Source: Candidatus Crickella equi (GTDB taxonomy: Bacteria; Bacillota; Clostridia; Peptostreptococcales; Anaerovoracaceae). From it: a DNA stretch of 64,000 nt. The notes below the pieces were generated by a model. The model saw only the letters and a program-made list of their open reading frames with translations. It was not told the DNA's origin and searched no databases. The first letter of the stretch is position 1, and each line of letters begins with the position of its first letter. The DNA lies in NCBI GenBank assembly GCA_018064755.1, contig JAGHUP010000003.1, forward strand, positions 1 to 64,000, given 5' to 3'. Made by a program: the position numbers and the translations under genes. Positions 35,089 to 42,354 of this stretch are shown here, in pieces.

Positions 35089-35177
35089 GGAGAGGTGTCC
35101 GAGTGGTTTAAGGAGCTGGTCTTGAAAACCAGTGACTCCGCAAGGGGCCGTGGGTTCGAATCCCACCCTCTCCGCCA
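35089..35177 (+). tRNA. tRNA-Ser (TGA)
   Basis: Class II tRNA of 89 bases with a long variable arm and encoded CCA: acceptor GGAGAGG/CCTCTCC, discriminator G, anticodon loop CTTGAAA. Confidence 0.97.
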
Positions 35178-35198
35178 AGATCATTTTCAGCATTGTGT

Positions 35199-35290
35199 GG
35201 AGAAGTACTCAAGAGGCTGAAGAGGACGGTTTGCTAAACCGTTAGGGTTCGTATAGGGCCGCATGGGTTCGAATCCCATCTTCTCCGCCA
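35199..35290 (+). tRNA. tRNA-Ser (GCT)
   Basis: Class II tRNA of 92 bases with a long variable arm and encoded CCA: acceptor GGAGAAG/CTTCTCC, discriminator G, anticodon loop TTGCTAA. Confidence 0.97.
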
Positions 35291-35311
35291 CAATATTTGA
35301 CCCAAAGATAT

Positions 35312-35387
35312 AGGGGTATAGCTCAGTTGGTAGAGCAGTGGTCTCCAAAACCACGTGCCGAGGGTTCGAGTCCTTCTGCCCCTGCCA
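35312..35387 (+). tRNA. tRNA-Trp (CCA)
   Basis: Complete cloverleaf with encoded CCA: acceptor AGGGGTA/TGCCCCT, discriminator G, anticodon loop CTCCAAA. Confidence 0.97.
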
Positions 35388-35395
35388 AGACTTAT

Positions 35396-35472
35396 CGGGG
35401 TGTAGCGCAGTTTGGTAGCGCAACTGGTTTGGGACCAGTGGGCCGCGGGTTCAAATCCTGCCACCCCGACCA
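35396..35472 (+). tRNA. tRNA-Pro (TGG), first copy
   Basis: Complete cloverleaf with encoded CCA: acceptor CGGGGTG/CACCCCG, anticodon loop TTTGGGA. Identical over all 77 bases to the next gene. Confidence 0.97.
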
Positions 35473-35475
35473 CCA

Positions 35476-35594
35476 TTTTTAATAAGAGCCTAGTACGACA
35501 TGTCGGGGTGTAGCGCAGTTTGGTAGCGCAACTGGTTTGGGACCAGTGGGCCGCGGGTTCAAATCCTGCCACCCCGACCAACTCTTATTAAAAA
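35476..35594. repeat. 13-bp inverted repeat enclosing the second tRNA-Pro gene
   Basis: TTTTTAATAAGAG (35476-35488) is perfectly complementary to CTCTTATTAAAAA (35582-35594). In the transcript the two arms would pair and enclose the whole second tRNA-Pro. The arms begin just after the CCA of the first copy and one base after the CCA of the second. It may be a processing stem or the trace of how the duplication arose. Confidence 0.75.
35504..35580 (+). tRNA. tRNA-Pro (TGG), second identical copy
   Basis: Identical in all 77 bases to the gene at 35396, so a recent tandem duplication or gene conversion. It alone is enclosed by a 13-bp inverted repeat (35476-35488 and 35582-35594). Confidence 0.97.
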
Positions 35595-35610
35595 GGGTAA
35601 GCGAATATAT

Positions 35611-35686
35611 GGGCCATTAGCTCAGTGGTTAGAGCCCCCGGCTCATAACCGGTTGGTCCTTGGTTCGAACCCAAGATGGCCCACCA
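35611..35686 (+). tRNA. tRNA with CAT anticodon (Met elongator or Ile2)
   Basis: Complete cloverleaf with encoded CCA: acceptor GGGCCAT/ATGGCCC, anticodon loop CTCATAA. The first acceptor pair is a normal G-C and the anticodon stem lacks the three G-C pairs of initiators, so it is not initiator tRNA. Met elongator and the lysidine-modified Ile tRNA share this anticodon; I favour Met. Confidence 0.9.
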
Positions 35687-35703
35687 TTTCCTTAATAGAA
35701 TAT

Positions 35704-35779
35704 GCCCAGATAGCTCAGTAGGTAGAGCAGGAGACTGAAAATCTCCGTGTCCTTGGTTCAATTCCGAGTCTGGGCACCA
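35704..35779 (+). tRNA. tRNA-Phe (GAA)
   Basis: Complete cloverleaf with encoded CCA: acceptor GCCCAGA/TCTGGGC, anticodon loop CTGAAAA. Last gene of the cluster; the terminator begins two bases later. Confidence 0.97.
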
Positions 35780-35780
35780 T

Positions 35781-35811
35781 AGACTTGAGAGTAATCTCAA
35801 GTCTTTTTTTA
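35781..35811 (+). terminator. Terminator of the tRNA operon
   Basis: AGACTTGAGA (35781-35790) pairs perfectly with TCTCAAGTCT (35795-35804) around GTAA, followed by a long T run. Confidence 0.95.
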
Positions 35812-35831
35812 CGCATTGATGTAAAGTCTGC

Positions 35832-35859
35832 TTGACATATTTAATCTTTTTGGTAAAAT
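35832..35859 (+). promoter_or_regulatory. Promoter of the small XRE regulator
   Basis: TTGACA (35832-35837), 16 bases, TAAAAT (35854-35859). It lies about 45 bases before the regulator start and downstream of the tRNA terminator. Confidence 0.75.
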
Positions 35860-35905
35860 ATATTTGCGGAATATATTTTGATTATTTAACTATTAGAAAC
35901 AATTC

Positions 35906-36109
35906 ATGGACAACAATCTCGCTGAGATCAGAAAGAAGAAGAAAATAGGACAGGGATATCTTGTTGAGAAACTTGGCGTTTCAAGACAGACTATCAGTTC
36001 CATCGAGAATGGCCGATGCACGCCATCTCTTGATTTGGCAATGGACATTGCCTATCTTCTTGAGATGCCTGTAGATGAGATATTCATTCATGAGAATAGG
36101 TTCAAATAG
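35906..36109 (+). CDS. Small XRE-family transcriptional regulator
   Basis: 67 residues, essentially one helix-turn-helix: KIGQGYLVEKLGVSRQTISS is the recognition region, followed by the usual IENGRCTPSLDLAMDIAYLL. It belongs to the short YgzD/Cro-like regulators whose proteins bind DNA as dimers. No clear ribosome site precedes the ATG, although the start matches the family. It ends 19 bases before the glucosaminidase gene and may control that gene or itself. Confidence 0.88.
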   Translation: MDNNLAEIRKKKKIGQGYLVEKLGVSRQTISSIENGRCTPSLDLAMDIAYLLEMPVDEIFIHENRFK

Positions 36110-36128
36110 TATCGCCACAAGAGGAACT

Positions 36129-37553
36129 ATGACGAAGAGAATAATCAAGCACTTATCAATAATTATGACGTTTATGATCGTTCTGATGCTCGGAACGGTT
36201 ATTTCTTTTGCCGCAAATGTTAATTATGGAACGGCATATGTTAATTCCAAAACAGGAGTTAATCTTAGAAGTTCGGCTTCGACATCTTCAAAAATTAAGA
36301 CTTCTCTTGATGATAATACTGAGCTAACCGTTAAGAAAATTATCTTTAAAAGCAAGACAAGTACTGCAGCGAAATATAAATGGTATTACGTATCTGCCAA
36401 TGGACAATCAGGATATGTCAGAGCAGATAATGTAGATGGACAGAAGTATTCTGCCATTAAAGCTAAGGTAACTAAGGGCGTTACATATAGAAAAGGTGCC
36501 GGAACCAAGATGAAGAAGGCTGGCACACTTAAGAAAGGCACTATTGTTAAAGTGCTCCTTAAGGCTAAACCGGTTTCCTCAACTAAGGGTAGCAGTTCAA
36601 CTTGGTATATGATTAAAGTCGGAGGTAAGAAGTACTATGCTTGTTCGGCTTATTTCAAGCTGGTAGACAATCCTGAACCTACACCAACGCCAGATCCAAA
36701 GCCTCAGACAGACGAGGAATATATTAACAGTCTGGTTAAAGCGGGATTCCCTAGCGATTATGCCGTTGCTCTGCTGGCGCTTCATAAGAAGCATTCGAGT
36801 TGGCAGTTCAAGCCAATGATTACTAATCTAAAATGGTCAACCGTTCTTACTGCGGAGAATAAGAGTAGTAAGTCAAAGATTTTGACTGGTGGAAAATGGG
36901 TTGCAGCAAGCAAGGATCAAGTAGCATATTACCTGGATCCAAGGAATTTCTTAACTGAGAAAGCGATATTCATGTTCGAGAACCTATCATATAATGCTGA
37001 AACTCAGAAACAATCAACTGTTGAGAAGGTTCTGACATCATATCTAACAGATAATGGTTTTAAAGCAAACTTGTTTGTTGATGCTGGAAAAGAATATGCT
37101 GTAAGTCCGGTTCATCTTGCTTCAAGAGCAAGACAGGAAACAGGTGGTTCAAATGGTCCGGCTATCAATGGAAAGCCATATTCACCATCTAAAGACAAGG
37201 ATCCAATGAGCGTATACAATCCATTTAATATAGGTGCGTATGGAAATGTGTATGATGGGCTGGATTATGCATATGAGCATGGATGGACTACTCCGAAGAT
37301 TGCAATCGAAGCAGGTGCAAAGTCTATAGCGGATGGATATATAAATGCAGGACAATATACCCTGTATCTAGAAAAGTTTGACCTGGTAAATACCATTGCT
37401 GATCATCAGTATATGAGCAATATTGTAGCGCCATATCAAGAATCAATTACGACTTACAATTCCTATAGTGGGGCAAAAGCACTAAATGAGACTTTCTCGT
37501 TCGTAATTCCAGTATACAAGTCGATGCCAAGTACACCAGCACCGCTGAAATAG
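36129..37553 (+). CDS. Secreted N-acetylglucosaminidase with SH3 domains
   Basis: 474 residues from ATG 36129 (AGAGGA upstream; the longer frame would overlap the regulator). A signal peptide (about residues 1-30, ending SFA) is followed by two bacterial SH3 domains (~35-190; GTAYVNSKTGVNLRSSAS and GVTYRKGAGTKMKKAG), a Pro/Thr linker (TPTPDPKP), and a catalytic part with SPVHLASRARQETGG, YNPFNIGAYGNVYDG and AGAKSIADGYINAGQ, as in LytG/FlgJ-type endo-beta-N-acetylglucosaminidases. The Glu in ARQETGG is the likely catalytic acid. It should cut peptidoglycan glycan chains during growth or separation. Confidence 0.88.
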   Translation: MTKRIIKHLSIIMTFMIVLMLGTVISFAANVNYGTAYVNSKTGVNLRSSASTSSKIKTSLDDNTELTVKKIIFKSKTSTAAKYKWYYVSANGQSGYVRADNVDGQKYSAIKAKVTKGVTYRKGAGTKMKKAGTLKKGTIVKVLLKAKPVSSTKGSSSTWYMIKVGGKKYYACSAYFKLVDNPEPTPTPDPKPQTDEEYINSLVKAGFPSDYAVALLALHKKHSSWQFKPMITNLKWSTVLTAENKSSKSKILTGGKWVAASKDQVAYYLDPRNFLTEKAIFMFENLSYNAETQKQSTVEKVLTSYLTDNGFKANLFVDAGKEYAVSPVHLASRARQETGGSNGPAINGKPYSPSKDKDPMSVYNPFNIGAYGNVYDGLDYAYEHGWTTPKIAIEAGAKSIADGYINAGQYTLYLEKFDLVNTIADHQYMSNIVAPYQESITTYNSYSGAKALNETFSFVIPVYKSMPSTPAPLK

Positions 37554-37555
37554 GG

Positions 37556-37584
37556 TTGACGAGACAACAAATATAATGTATAAA
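37556..37584 (+). promoter_or_regulatory. Promoter of the symporter gene
   Basis: TTGACG (37556-37561), 17 bases, TATAAA (37579-37584). It directly follows the glucosaminidase stop. Transcription would begin inside or just after the hairpin at 37588. Confidence 0.65.
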
Positions 37585-37587
37585 TAT

Positions 37588-37619
37588 TAGGTGAAATGTA
37601 TATATATACATTTCGCCTA
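37588..37619 (+). terminator. Hairpin between glucosaminidase and symporter genes
   Basis: TAGGTGAAATGTATA and TATACATTTCGCCTA form a near-perfect stem with almost no loop, followed by AATTTATTATTT. It probably ends the glucosaminidase transcript, but its overlap with the likely start site of the next gene means it could also act as an operator. Confidence 0.6.
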
Positions 37620-37640
37620 ATTTATTATTTAAGGACCGAC

Positions 37641-39251
37641 ATGAAGAATTATTACGAAGAATATAAATATGAAGCTAGCTCCAAGGGCATAGATGAGGTT
37701 AGTGCCAAGGTTAGAGACTTTGTTGAGTCTATTAATCAGACACACAAAGAGGCAGTTAGATATGCTCTTTCAATTGAGGAGGTTCTCAATAAATCGTTTG
37801 AGACAGCGGTGCCTGTCAGCAATGAAATTACTCTTAGAGTTGGCAAACGCTTCTTTAGACATTTTATTGAACTAGATATTGAGGGTGAGTCTAACAATGT
37901 GTACATTGAGAATCAGAGAGACCATTCCGTGTTGATTGATAGTTTTCTCAAGTCTCTTAATGTTACACCGGAGTATTCGTATGTAGATAATTCGAATATT
38001 TACTCATATAGGATTAAGAAAAAGAAGATCAATCCGTTCTTCATCCTGATGTTTGCATTGATTGCAGCAGTTGTTGTTGGAACGATTGGAATGGTCGCTA
38101 TCCCAGACGCAACAAGAAGCGTTTGTGTAAATAGTGTTCTTGGACCGCTCCATGATACTTTCTTGAATATTCTTGGATGCGTAGCAGGACCTATGATTTT
38201 CCTTTCGGTAGCCTGGGGCATATACGGAATAGGGGATGCTGCAACGTTTAAACAGGTTGGCAGTAAACTCTTGTTCTCGTATCTTAGGGTTCTTGTTGTT
38301 GTTACAACGATTGCTACGGTATTTTGCATTCCGTTCTTCAAACCGAACTATTCTATGAGTGCAGGAAGGGGCTCAGCGGCTAGTGAGATATTTAATATGA
38401 TACTGGGATTGTTCCCATCTAACATCTTCAGCCCGTTTGTGGATGGCAACACTCTCCAGATTATCTTCCTTGGCGTAATTGTTGGAATTGCTCTAATGTT
38501 CCTCGGAAGAAGAACCAAGGAAGTAGCTGTTATCGTTGAACAGATTAACATCATCGTAGAATTTCTGATTGAGATTATTTCAGTGCTTGTTCCGTACTTT
38601 ATTTTCGTAGTACTGCTTGAACTGATGTGGTCAGATAGCATTGGTGTTATTGCTAATGTAAGTTCACTGTGTCTTGGATTTGTTATTTGTGTACTGATAT
38701 TCACAGTTTTCATGTGGTTGTACACTGCAGCAGTCAATCATATTAGCCCAATTGAGTTACTGAAAAAGGGACTTCCTACGCTTACAACAGGAATTACTAC
38801 CGCATCTTCAGCAGCCTGCTTTGGCATCAATATGAAAGAATGCCAGAATGAACTGGGCATTGATAACAAGATTGCGTCATTCGGTCTTCCTATTGGAATG
38901 GTAGCGTTCAAGGGCTCAACTTCTATCAACTATGCGGTAATGGCTGTTTTTTTCGCTAAAATGTACGATGTAGACGTTTCTATTTCATGGATACTTATTC
39001 TTATCGTCACAGCGGCTGTTCTCTCAATCGCAACGCCTCCGATTCCTGGAGGAGCAGCTAGTGCTTATGCGGTACTGATGGTTCAGATGGGAATTCCGAC
39101 AGAAGCTCTTGCTATCGCTCTTGCATGCGATGTTCTGTTTGACTTTATCGCTACAGGAACCGACCAATTCATCATCCCATATATGCTGCTTAATCAAGCT
39201 AACAAGATGGGATTGGTTAACAAGAAAATTCTCTTAAATGAAAACAAATAA
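37641..39251 (+). CDS. Dicarboxylate/amino-acid:cation symporter (SDF family) with extra N-terminal domain
   Basis: 536 residues from ATG 37641 (AAGGA upstream). Residues ~1-125 are soluble; ALSIEEVLNKSFETA and RHFIELDIEGESNN vaguely recall the start of a GHKL/anti-sigma-kinase ATPase, but no glycine-rich nucleotide boxes follow. From ~130 on comes a sodium:dicarboxylate symporter: about eight membrane segments, GIALMFLGRRTKEVA, TTGITTASSAACF (the serine-rich hairpin), PIGMVAFKGSTSINYAV and FDFIATGTDQFIIPYMLLN. It should import glutamate, serine or dicarboxylates with Na+ or H+. The N-terminal part is not normal for SDF carriers and may regulate transport. Confidence 0.88.
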   Translation: MKNYYEEYKYEASSKGIDEVSAKVRDFVESINQTHKEAVRYALSIEEVLNKSFETAVPVSNEITLRVGKRFFRHFIELDIEGESNNVYIENQRDHSVLIDSFLKSLNVTPEYSYVDNSNIYSYRIKKKKINPFFILMFALIAAVVVGTIGMVAIPDATRSVCVNSVLGPLHDTFLNILGCVAGPMIFLSVAWGIYGIGDAATFKQVGSKLLFSYLRVLVVVTTIATVFCIPFFKPNYSMSAGRGSAASEIFNMILGLFPSNIFSPFVDGNTLQIIFLGVIVGIALMFLGRRTKEVAVIVEQINIIVEFLIEIISVLVPYFIFVVLLELMWSDSIGVIANVSSLCLGFVICVLIFTVFMWLYTAAVNHISPIELLKKGLPTLTTGITTASSAACFGINMKECQNELGIDNKIASFGLPIGMVAFKGSTSINYAVMAVFFAKMYDVDVSISWILILIVTAAVLSIATPPIPGGAASAYAVLMVQMGIPTEALAIALACDVLFDFIATGTDQFIIPYMLLNQANKMGLVNKKILLNENK

Positions 39252-39265
39252 ATATTGAATAATTG

Positions 39266-39294
39266 TTGACATATCAACGTTTAGTGCATATAAT
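39266..39294 (+). promoter_or_regulatory. Promoter of the infC operon
   Basis: TTGACA (39266-39271), 17 bases, TATAAT (39289-39294): a perfect consensus promoter. Confidence 0.93.
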
Positions 39295-39300
39295 AGACGA

Positions 39301-39404
39301 GGTTAAAGCAGAAGTTATCCGCTTCTCGCCTTGCAGACTAACGTTGGTAGGGCTCAATACAACAAGAAATTGTTAGTGCGGATACTTTTGTGTCCGCACT
39401 TTTT
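39301..39404 (+). promoter_or_regulatory. infC-rpmI-rplT leader with terminator (L20-leader-like attenuator)
   Basis: The ~150-base untranslated leader between the promoter and infC contains a terminator hairpin (AGTGCGGATA 39375-39384 with TGTCCGCACT 39391-39400, then T's). In low-GC Gram-positives this operon is controlled by ribosomal protein L20 binding the leader and favouring termination; position and terminator fit that model. The upstream part (AAGCAGAAG/CTTCTCGCCTTGC region) could form the alternative pairing. I cannot verify the L20 fold by eye. Confidence 0.75.
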
Positions 39405-39448
39405 AATTATGTGTGGGCTGTCGCTGAGTTAAAACGGAGGTAACAACT

Positions 39449-39979
39449 ATTAGCACTAACAAGGATAACAAGCAGACACAGATCAATGATGAGATCCGTG
39501 CAGCAGAGGTTAGAGTTATTGATGAGAACGGCGAGATGCGCGGTGTAATGAGCATCGATGATGCGCTGGCACTGGCAGAACAGGCTGACCTCGATTTGGT
39601 GAATGTTTCACCTAATGCAGAACCACCAGTATGCAAAATTCTCGACTACGGCAAGTTCAGATATGAACAGCAGAAGAAAGAGAAGATGGCTAAGAAGAAT
39701 CAGCACGTTACTGAGATTAAGGAGATTAGACTTTCACCTTCAATCGAAGATCACGACGTACAGGTTAAAGCCAAGACTGCAATAAAGTTCTTGCAGGATG
39801 GTGACAAGCTCAAGGTTTCTCTGAGATTCAGAGGAAGAGAGCGTGATTACACTCAGCTGGGTTTTGAAGTAATGAAGCAGTTTGCAGAGATCGTTGCAGA
39901 TTACGGCGTTATTGAGAAAGAACCTAAGATGGAGGGCAGAAGAATGAATATGTTCATGGCCCCTAAGAAAGATAAATAA
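39449..39979 (+). CDS. infC: Translation initiation factor IF-3, AUU start
   Basis: 176 residues from ATT at 39449. The start is fixed by GGAGG eight bases upstream and by the family beginning (INDEIRAAEVRVIDENGE); the first in-frame ATG (39536) lies after conserved N-terminal residues. AUU is the classic infC start that lets IF-3 repress its own translation. The N domain contains GVMSIDDALALAEQADLDLV and PPVCKILDYGKFRYEQQKKE; the C domain has EIRLSPSIEDHDVQVK and SLRFRGRERDY. It acts on the 30S subunit during initiation. rpmI and rplT follow. Confidence 0.95.
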   Translation: MSTNKDNKQTQINDEIRAAEVRVIDENGEMRGVMSIDDALALAEQADLDLVNVSPNAEPPVCKILDYGKFRYEQQKKEKMAKKNQHVTEIKEIRLSPSIEDHDVQVKAKTAIKFLQDGDKLKVSLRFRGRERDYTQLGFEVMKQFAEIVADYGVIEKEPKMEGRRMNMFMAPKKDK

Positions 39980-40004
39980 TTACAGTTGATATAGGAGGTT
40001 ACTA

Positions 40005-40205
40005 ATGGCTAAGAACAAGATGAAGTCACACAGAGGCGCTATGAAGCGTCTGCACGTTACTGGATCCGGTAATGTTAAGAGAAATAAGGCATACAAGGGC
40101 CACATTCTTACTAAGAAGACAGCAAAGAGAAAGAGAGGCCTGAGAAAGGCTACTACTCTCACACATGCAGATCTGAAGCGTATGCTGAGATCAATGGCTA
40201 AGTAG
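40005..40205 (+). CDS. rpmI: Ribosomal protein L35
   Basis: 66 residues, very basic, AGGAGG upstream. [20 protein letters not shown] and the end of the protein ([10 protein letters not shown]) match L35. It stands between infC and rplT as usual, 25 bases after infC. Confidence 0.97.
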   Translation: MAKNKMKSHRGAMKRLHVTGSGNVKRNKAYKGHILTKKTAKRKRGLRKATTLTHADLKRMLRSMAK

Positions 40206-40221
40206 TTAGGAGGTAAGAAGA

Positions 40222-40575
40222 ATGGCAAGAGTAAAAGGCGGAGTAAACGCACATAAGAGACATAAGAAGGTTCTGAAGCAGGCTAAGGGATTCTACGGAA
40301 GAAGAAAGAACATCTTCAGCGCAGCTAACCCTGCAGTTATGAGATCTCTGAGATCTGCATACATCGGAAGAAAGAACAAGAAGAGAGAATACAGAAGACT
40401 GTGGATCGCTAGAATCAACGCAGCTTCAAGAGCAAATGGTATCTCCTACAGCAACCTGATGAACGGTCTGAAGAAGAGCGGAATCGAAATCAACAGAAAG
40501 ATGCTCTCCGAGATGGCTATCTATGACGCTAAGGGCTTTGCAGAGCTCTGCGAAGTAGCTAAGAAGGTTAAGTAA
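40222..40575 (+). CDS. rplT: Ribosomal protein L20
   Basis: 117 residues, AGGAGG upstream. [20 protein letters not shown] and [15 protein letters not shown] match L20 over the full length. L20 binds 23S rRNA early in 50S assembly and, in Bacillota, the leader of its own operon, where a matching terminator is seen at 39375. Confidence 0.97.
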   Translation: MARVKGGVNAHKRHKKVLKQAKGFYGRRKNIFSAANPAVMRSLRSAYIGRKNKKREYRRLWIARINAASRANGISYSNLMNGLKKSGIEINRKMLSEMAIYDAKGFAELCEVAKKVK

Positions 40576-40591
40576 TTAGCCTAGTAGACTT

Positions 40592-40765
40592 ATGGAATAC
40601 TTTGTAAGTCATCTTCCAGCGATATTCGGTGCAGCTGTTATAGTAGCTGGCGCAGCAGTTCTCTTCTGGTATTCACTTGAGAAGAGCGCAAGTCTTAAGA
40701 GACAGCGTGCAGAGGCTCGCAAACAGGCGGCACTTAAGAAACGCGAAGAAGAACAGAATAAGTAA
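40592..40765 (+). CDS. Small single-pass membrane protein
   Basis: 57 residues starting 17 bases after rplT. A hydrophobic helix (IFGAAVIVAGAAVLFWY, residues ~11-27) is followed by a strongly charged, helical tail (Lys/Arg/Glu/Gln). No strong ribosome site is seen, but the frame is clean, the codon use fits the neighbours, and the infC operon terminator follows five bases after its stop. Unknown family; the function cannot be told. Confidence 0.6.
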   Translation: MEYFVSHLPAIFGAAVIVAGAAVLFWYSLEKSASLKRQRAEARKQAALKKREEEQNK

Positions 40766-40769
40766 TTGA

Positions 40770-40797
40770 AATCCCCGATTAGTATCGGGGATTTTTC
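40770..40797 (+). terminator. Terminator of the infC operon
   Basis: AATCCCCGAT (40770-40779) pairs perfectly with ATCGGGGATT (40784-40793) around TAGT, followed by TTTTC. Confidence 0.93.
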
Positions 40798-40838
40798 TTT
40801 ATATGTTTTTGAAAGAGCGTTCTTGTGTGTCACAAAAC

Positions 40839-40867
40839 TTGATATATACAATATATAGTATTATAAT
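40839..40867 (+). promoter_or_regulatory. Promoter of the trigger-factor-like lipoprotein gene
   Basis: TTGATA (40839-40844), 17 bases, TATAAT (40862-40867), about 30 bases before the start codon at 40899. Confidence 0.82.
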
Positions 40868-40898
40868 TATTCTGTATTTTTATGATAGGGGTAAAACT

Positions 40899-41885
40899 AT
40901 GAAACGCAAATTATCAATTGTGTTAACACTGCTGCTTTCTATGGCGATGCTCGCTTCGTGTGGCAACAGTATTAAAGTACCAGATGAGTACAAATATGAC
41001 GATTTGACTGAATATATCACTTTGGGTGAATACAAAGGCCTTGAATATGATGCCGCAGACCTTACTGTAACAAGACATCAGGTTGAGGCAGAGATAGACA
41101 AGATTCGTGAACAGTTCAAAACTACCAAGAAAGAAACAAGTGGTACTGTTAACGAGACTTGCACAGCAAACATTGACTATTCCGGTAGTATGGATGGCAA
41201 GAAGTTTGATGGTGGTACTGCTACAGGATATGACCTTGATATTGATAACAGCAATTTCATTGAAGGATTCGCAGAGGCTCTCGTTGGACACAAGGTAGGC
41301 GAGACATTCGATATCAATGTAACTTTCCCAGAAGATTATGGTTCAGCCGATCTTGCTGGTAAACCAGCAGTATTTACAATTACTGTAAATTATATCAATC
41401 AGGACGTTCTTCCAGCTTACACAGATGAATTCGTAAAAGAGAATACTGATTTTGCTAGCAAGTCTGAGCTTGAGGCAAGCGTCGAAGAAGAGCTGAAGAA
41501 CCAGGCTAAGGCTGATGCAACTGCTAAGGCAAAGTCTGATTTGTTTGAAAAGGTTAAATCTGCATCTAAAGTAGCTAAATACCCTGACGCAGAACTCGCG
41601 TTAAGAAATGATAGCTATGGCGATGAAGATATGGCAAAGTCTACAGTTAAGCAGGAACTTATTCTTAACCAGATTGCTAGAATTGAGGGAATTGAACTGA
41701 CGGACAAGGATTATCAGGAATACCTGGATAAGCTACTGGCTGATTCAGGATATACACCGGACACATTCAAAGAGCAGACGGGATCCAGCATTGAAGAATA
41801 TGCTGCTGAGAATTTCTTATTTACAAGCCTACTCTATCAGAGAGTTATGGATAAAGTATTGGAGTATAGCGTAGAAAGGGGATAA
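40899..41885 (+). CDS. Trigger-factor-like lipoprotein with FKBP-type domain
   Basis: 328 residues from ATG 40899 (AGGGGT upstream; the longer frame from 40803 has no support). A lipoprotein signal ends MAMLASCG, Cys 20 being lipidated. The middle part resembles the trigger-factor peptidyl-prolyl isomerase domain (IDYSGSMDGKKFDGG, FIEGFAEALVGHKVGETFDI, INVTFPEDYG). The last ~130 residues are helical like the trigger-factor chaperone arms. Located outside the membrane, it probably helps fold exported proteins. It ends two bases before nrdR. Confidence 0.85.
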   Translation: MKRKLSIVLTLLLSMAMLASCGNSIKVPDEYKYDDLTEYITLGEYKGLEYDAADLTVTRHQVEAEIDKIREQFKTTKKETSGTVNETCTANIDYSGSMDGKKFDGGTATGYDLDIDNSNFIEGFAEALVGHKVGETFDINVTFPEDYGSADLAGKPAVFTITVNYINQDVLPAYTDEFVKENTDFASKSELEASVEEELKNQAKADATAKAKSDLFEKVKSASKVAKYPDAELALRNDSYGDEDMAKSTVKQELILNQIARIEGIELTDKDYQEYLDKLLADSGYTPDTFKEQTGSSIEEYAAENFLFTSLLYQRVMDKVLEYSVERG

Positions 41886-41887
41886 TT

Positions 41888-42343
41888 ATGAAGTGCCCAT
41901 ATTGCAACAATGAGGATACTAAAGTAGTTGACTCAAGACCTGTAGAAGACGGACTTGCTACAAGAAGAAGAAGAGAGTGCGAGAAGTGCCATAAGCGTTT
42001 CACAACTTTCGAGAAGATTGAGAATTCTCTTCTTGTTGTAGTTAAGAAGGATGGAACACGCGAGAGCTTTGACCGCAACAAGATTATCAACGGCGTTATG
42101 AAGGCTTGCCAGAAGACTAAGGTAACTTATGACGACGTACAGGCAATTGCAGACAATATTGAGCGTGGCCTGAACAACACTATGGAGAAGGAAATCAAGT
42201 CAACTATGATTGGCCGTCTCATTATGGATGAGCTGAAGAAGATCGACCAGGTTGCATACGTAAGATTTGCTTCTGTATATCAGGAGTTCCAGACTGTTGA
42301 TACTTTTATCGACGAGATCAACAAGCTCTACGAGAAGAAGTAA
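41888..42343 (+). CDS. nrdR: Transcriptional repressor NrdR
   Basis: 151 residues. The N-terminal zinc ribbon has MKCPYC and CEKCHKRF; RPVEDGLATRRRREC is highly conserved in NrdR. An ATP-cone domain follows (VVKKDGTRESFDRNKIINGV). It represses ribonucleotide reductase genes when dATP is bound. No NrdR boxes are seen in the window. It lies 11 bases before cmk. Confidence 0.97.
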   Translation: MKCPYCNNEDTKVVDSRPVEDGLATRRRRECEKCHKRFTTFEKIENSLLVVVKKDGTRESFDRNKIINGVMKACQKTKVTYDDVQAIADNIERGLNNTMEKEIKSTMIGRLIMDELKKIDQVAYVRFASVYQEFQTVDTFIDEINKLYEKK

Positions 42344-42354
42344 GAGGAGATTCA

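Noticed and set aside
34442-35800. Open frames on both strands across the tRNA cluster
   Set aside because: They are read through tRNA genes with perfect cloverleafs; such frames (GFEPTAP-like peptides) are well-known false proteins.
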